Shown here: one piece after another, positions 5,355-6,997 of the stretch
Layout of the letters: every line of letters begins with the position of its first letter
How positions within the stretch are numbered: the first letter of the stretch is position 1
Assembly (NCBI GenBank): GCA_023621895.1
Contig: JAMOAF010000775.1
Coordinates: forward strand, 1 to 6,997
Source: Planctomycetota bacterium
Lineage (GTDB): Bacteria > Planctomycetota > Planctomycetia > Pirellulales > Thermoguttaceae
Direction: 5' to 3'
Length of the DNA stretch: 6,997 nucleotides
Made by a program: the position numbers and the translations under genes
Notes under the pieces: generated by a model
Seen by the model: the letters and a program-made list of their open reading frames with translations, nothing else
Databases searched by the model: none
What the model was told of the DNA's origin: nothing

Positions 5355-6446
5355 ATGTCTGGCCGTTCCCTGTTGAGGTCGAAGAATGGACGAGGCTTTA
5401 CACTCGTCGAGCTCCTGGTGGTGATCGCGATCATCGGCATCTTGATTGCCCTGCTGCTGCCCGCGGTGCAAGCGGCCCGCGAAGCCGCGCGCCGTTCGGC
5501 GTGCGGAAACAACATGAAACAGCTTGGGCTGGCGATCCACAATTATCACGACACCTACAATGCAATGCCCTATTTGCAAGTTGATGCCGCCGTGGGAAGA
5601 TTCACCTTTGTCAGCGGCCTGGTCGGGCTCTTGCCATTCATCGAGCAATCCGCGCTGCATGACCAGATCACTTCGACAAGCACGTTCGGCGGCGTCACCT
5701 ACCCGCCGTACGCAAGCTACTTTGGACGGACGACCGCGTATCTGCCGTGGGTGGCGATGATCCCGACATATCTGTGTCCCTCCGATCCTGGAGCGGCCGA
5801 AAGGAGCAGCGAAGGTACCGGGCGCAACAGCTACTGCTTCAGTGTCGGCGACTGGACGCCGCATTCGTGGTCTTCCGGCACAAGGTTGATGGGAACCCGT
5901 GGCCCATTTGCGTTCCGTAAGAACTTCAACTTCCGCGCGGTCACCGACGGCCTCAGCAACACGATCGCCATGAGCGAACGATGCCTTGGCGTCGGTGGAC
6001 CGCGAGTCAAGGGTGGCGGTGTGACCAACCAAGTCGGTGCCCTAGATACCGACCCGACGAAGAACAGCCCAATCGTGTGCATGGGCACGCTCGGTACCGG
6101 AGGAATGTATCGTAGCGGTCTGACCTATTTCTCGAGCTCAGGTGGAGGTGGCTGGTTTTGGGCCGCCGGTTTTTGCGGTAGCACATCGATCAACACCATC
6201 CTGCCGCCAAACGGTCCGACTTGTGGCAGAACGGCAGACTGGGGGGAAGAGATTTTTGTTCCACCGACCAGCTACCATCCGGGCGGAGTCATGGTGGTGT
6301 GGTGCGACGGGGCGGTGTCGTTCATCAGCGACACTGTCAACACGGGCAACCTTGCGCTCGGCAGCGTGGCCGTCGGCCCCTCGCCTTATGGCATTTGGGG
6401 GGCGCTGGGATCGAAGGACGGCATGGAGTCGGTTCAGGCGCCGTGA
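5355..6446 (+). CDS. DUF1559 prepilin-like protein with H-X9-DG domain
   Basis: The 363-residue product belongs to the DUF1559 family, which is greatly expanded in planctomycetes. It begins with a type IV prepilin-type leader: a short basic segment ending in GRG, the predicted prepilin peptidase cut between G14 and F15, then FTLVELLVVIAIIGILIALL with the conserved Glu at mature position 5 (E19). The hydrophobic helix anchors the protein in the inner membrane or assembles it into a pseudopilus-like structure. Next comes the family motif with C50 and NNMKQLGLAIHNYHDTYNAMP, a Gly-rich middle region (SSSGGGGWFW), and near the C-terminus H308, nine residues, then D318-G319, the H-X9-DG signature. 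A lipoprotein gene follows 124 bases downstream. The exact function of the family is not established; a role in surface or secretion structures is inferred from the leader. Several paralogues per genome are usual, so no gene symbol is given. Confidence 0.95.
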   Translation: MSGRSLLRSKNGRGFTLVELLVVIAIIGILIALLLPAVQAAREAARRSACGNNMKQLGLAIHNYHDTYNAMPYLQVDAAVGRFTFVSGLVGLLPFIEQSALHDQITSTSTFGGVTYPPYASYFGRTTAYLPWVAMIPTYLCPSDPGAAERSSEGTGRNSYCFSVGDWTPHSWSSGTRLMGTRGPFAFRKNFNFRAVTDGLSNTIAMSERCLGVGGPRVKGGGVTNQVGALDTDPTKNSPIVCMGTLGTGGMYRSGLTYFSSSGGGGWFWAAGFCGSTSINTILPPNGPTCGRTADWGEEIFVPPTSYHPGGVMVVWCDGAVSFISDTVNTGNLALGSVAVGPSPYGIWGALGSKDGMESVQAP

Positions 6447-6570
6447 CCGAACGGCTCCCGCGTGGCATCAAGCGCGCGGAGGTGACGGAGACCAGCGCAG
6501 GTCTAGCCTTCGGATTCCGCTTCACTGGTGTATTCCAATTCTATTCACAACTGACAGGGAGTGCGGTTCA
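6447..6570 (+). other. Gap between prepilin-like and lipoprotein genes
   Basis: These 124 bases contain no obvious terminator hairpin with T-run and no strong promoter. The GGGAG at 6557-6561, nine bases before the next ATG, is a plausible Shine-Dalgarno. Co-transcription of the two flanking genes is possible. Confidence 0.45.
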
Positions 6571-6997
6571 ATGCGATATCTGATCTGCTTGTTGCTGCTC
6601 GCCGGGAGCATTGCCTGGGTGGGTTGCGCGCCGGCGGGGCTCGAGGGAACCATCGCCGCCAGCGGCACGGTGACCCACAACGGCCAGGCGGTCGAGGGCG
6701 CCACCGTGGTCTTTTCTCCCGAGGGGGAGGGCCGCGCCGCGAGCGGCTTGACGGACGCCAGCGGCCGTTTTCAGTTGCAGACGCTCACGCCGGAGGACGG
6801 CGTGATGCCCGGCAAATACCAGGTCGCGATCTCCAAGACGCAAGTCGAGGGCGCCATGAGCGAGGAGGAGTCGCAAGCCTATGCCGCCAAGCACGGCAAA
6901 TCGCCGGAGGTGACCGTTAAGGAACTGCTGCCGGAGAAGTACAAGTCGCCGGCCAGCTCAGGACTGACCGCCGAAGTGACCGCGGGCGGCAAGAACG
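6571..6997 (+). CDS. Lipoprotein with carboxypeptidase-regulatory-like domain, 3' truncated by window end
   Basis: The frame starts at ATG 6571 and stays open for 142 codons to the window edge. A lipoprotein-type signal occupies residues 1-18 (MRYLICLLLLAGSIAWVG) and ends at C19, the probable lipidated cysteine; the residue at -3 is Trp, which is less usual than Leu. From about residue 28 the sequence follows the pattern of small planctomycete proteins with a carboxypeptidase-regulatory-like beta-sandwich: SGTVTHNGQAVEGATVVFSP, then ASGLTDASGRFQL, then a Pro-Gly-Lys-Tyr turn (MPGKYQVAISK), then LLPEKYKSPASSGLTAEV. Such proteins typically run about 130-170 residues, so only a short C-terminal part should be missing. 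It commonly sits downstream of DUF1559 genes, as here, suggesting a shared envelope role, but no biochemical function is known. Confidence 0.85.
   Translation, partial: MRYLICLLLLAGSIAWVGCAPAGLEGTIAASGTVTHNGQAVEGATVVFSPEGEGRAASGLTDASGRFQLQTLTPEDGVMPGKYQVAISKTQVEGAMSEEESQAYAAKHGKSPEVTVKELLPEKYKSPASSGLTAEVTAGGKN

Overview
The window looks like chromosomal DNA of a planctomycete, probably from the Pirellulales side of the phylum. Base composition is GC-rich throughout. Three gene types point that way: a prepilin-like DUF1559 protein with the C-terminal H-X9-DG signature, a small lipoprotein with a carboxypeptidase-regulatory-like fold just downstream of it, and an AraC regulator carrying a sugar-binding-protein-like sensor domain. 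The taxonomic call is inference; no rRNA or marker gene is present.

Left part (69-4234): two tandem, co-directional genes (69-1565 and 1582-3042, 16 bases apart, each with a strong Shine-Dalgarno site) encode secreted paralogues of the neutral/alkaline ceramidase N-terminal domain family, about 490 residues each. Both keep the His-x-His pair, the Gly-Asp-x-Ser-Pro active-site loop, and the Glu and Tyr expected at the zinc site. Both replace the usual Cys-His-Pro zinc-ligand motif by Ser-Cys-Pro. A convergent gene (3071-4234, minus strand) encodes a XylR-like AraC-family regulator. It ends 28 bases from the second ceramidase-like gene and may control it, but this is not shown.

Middle part (4235-5354): about 1.1 kb without a credible protein gene. 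It holds a candidate leader hairpin and a 16-base palindrome upstream of the regulator, then a composite repeat block (4429-4916). The block has a direct array with a 90-base period, a unique core of about 110 bases, and an inverted copy of the array unit. The array units and the inverted copy fold into the same long hairpin, and base changes between copies are compensatory, so the structure itself appears to be maintained. This is the most unusual part of the window. A candidate promoter with an adjoining palindrome lies near 5143-5189.

Right part (5355-6997): the DUF1559 prepilin-like gene (5355-6446) followed by a lipoprotein gene (6571 onward) that runs off the window. They form a pair commonly seen in planctomycetes, and both products are exported. 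The long reverse-strand open frames opposite the ceramidase-like genes are GC-rich shadows and are not annotated.
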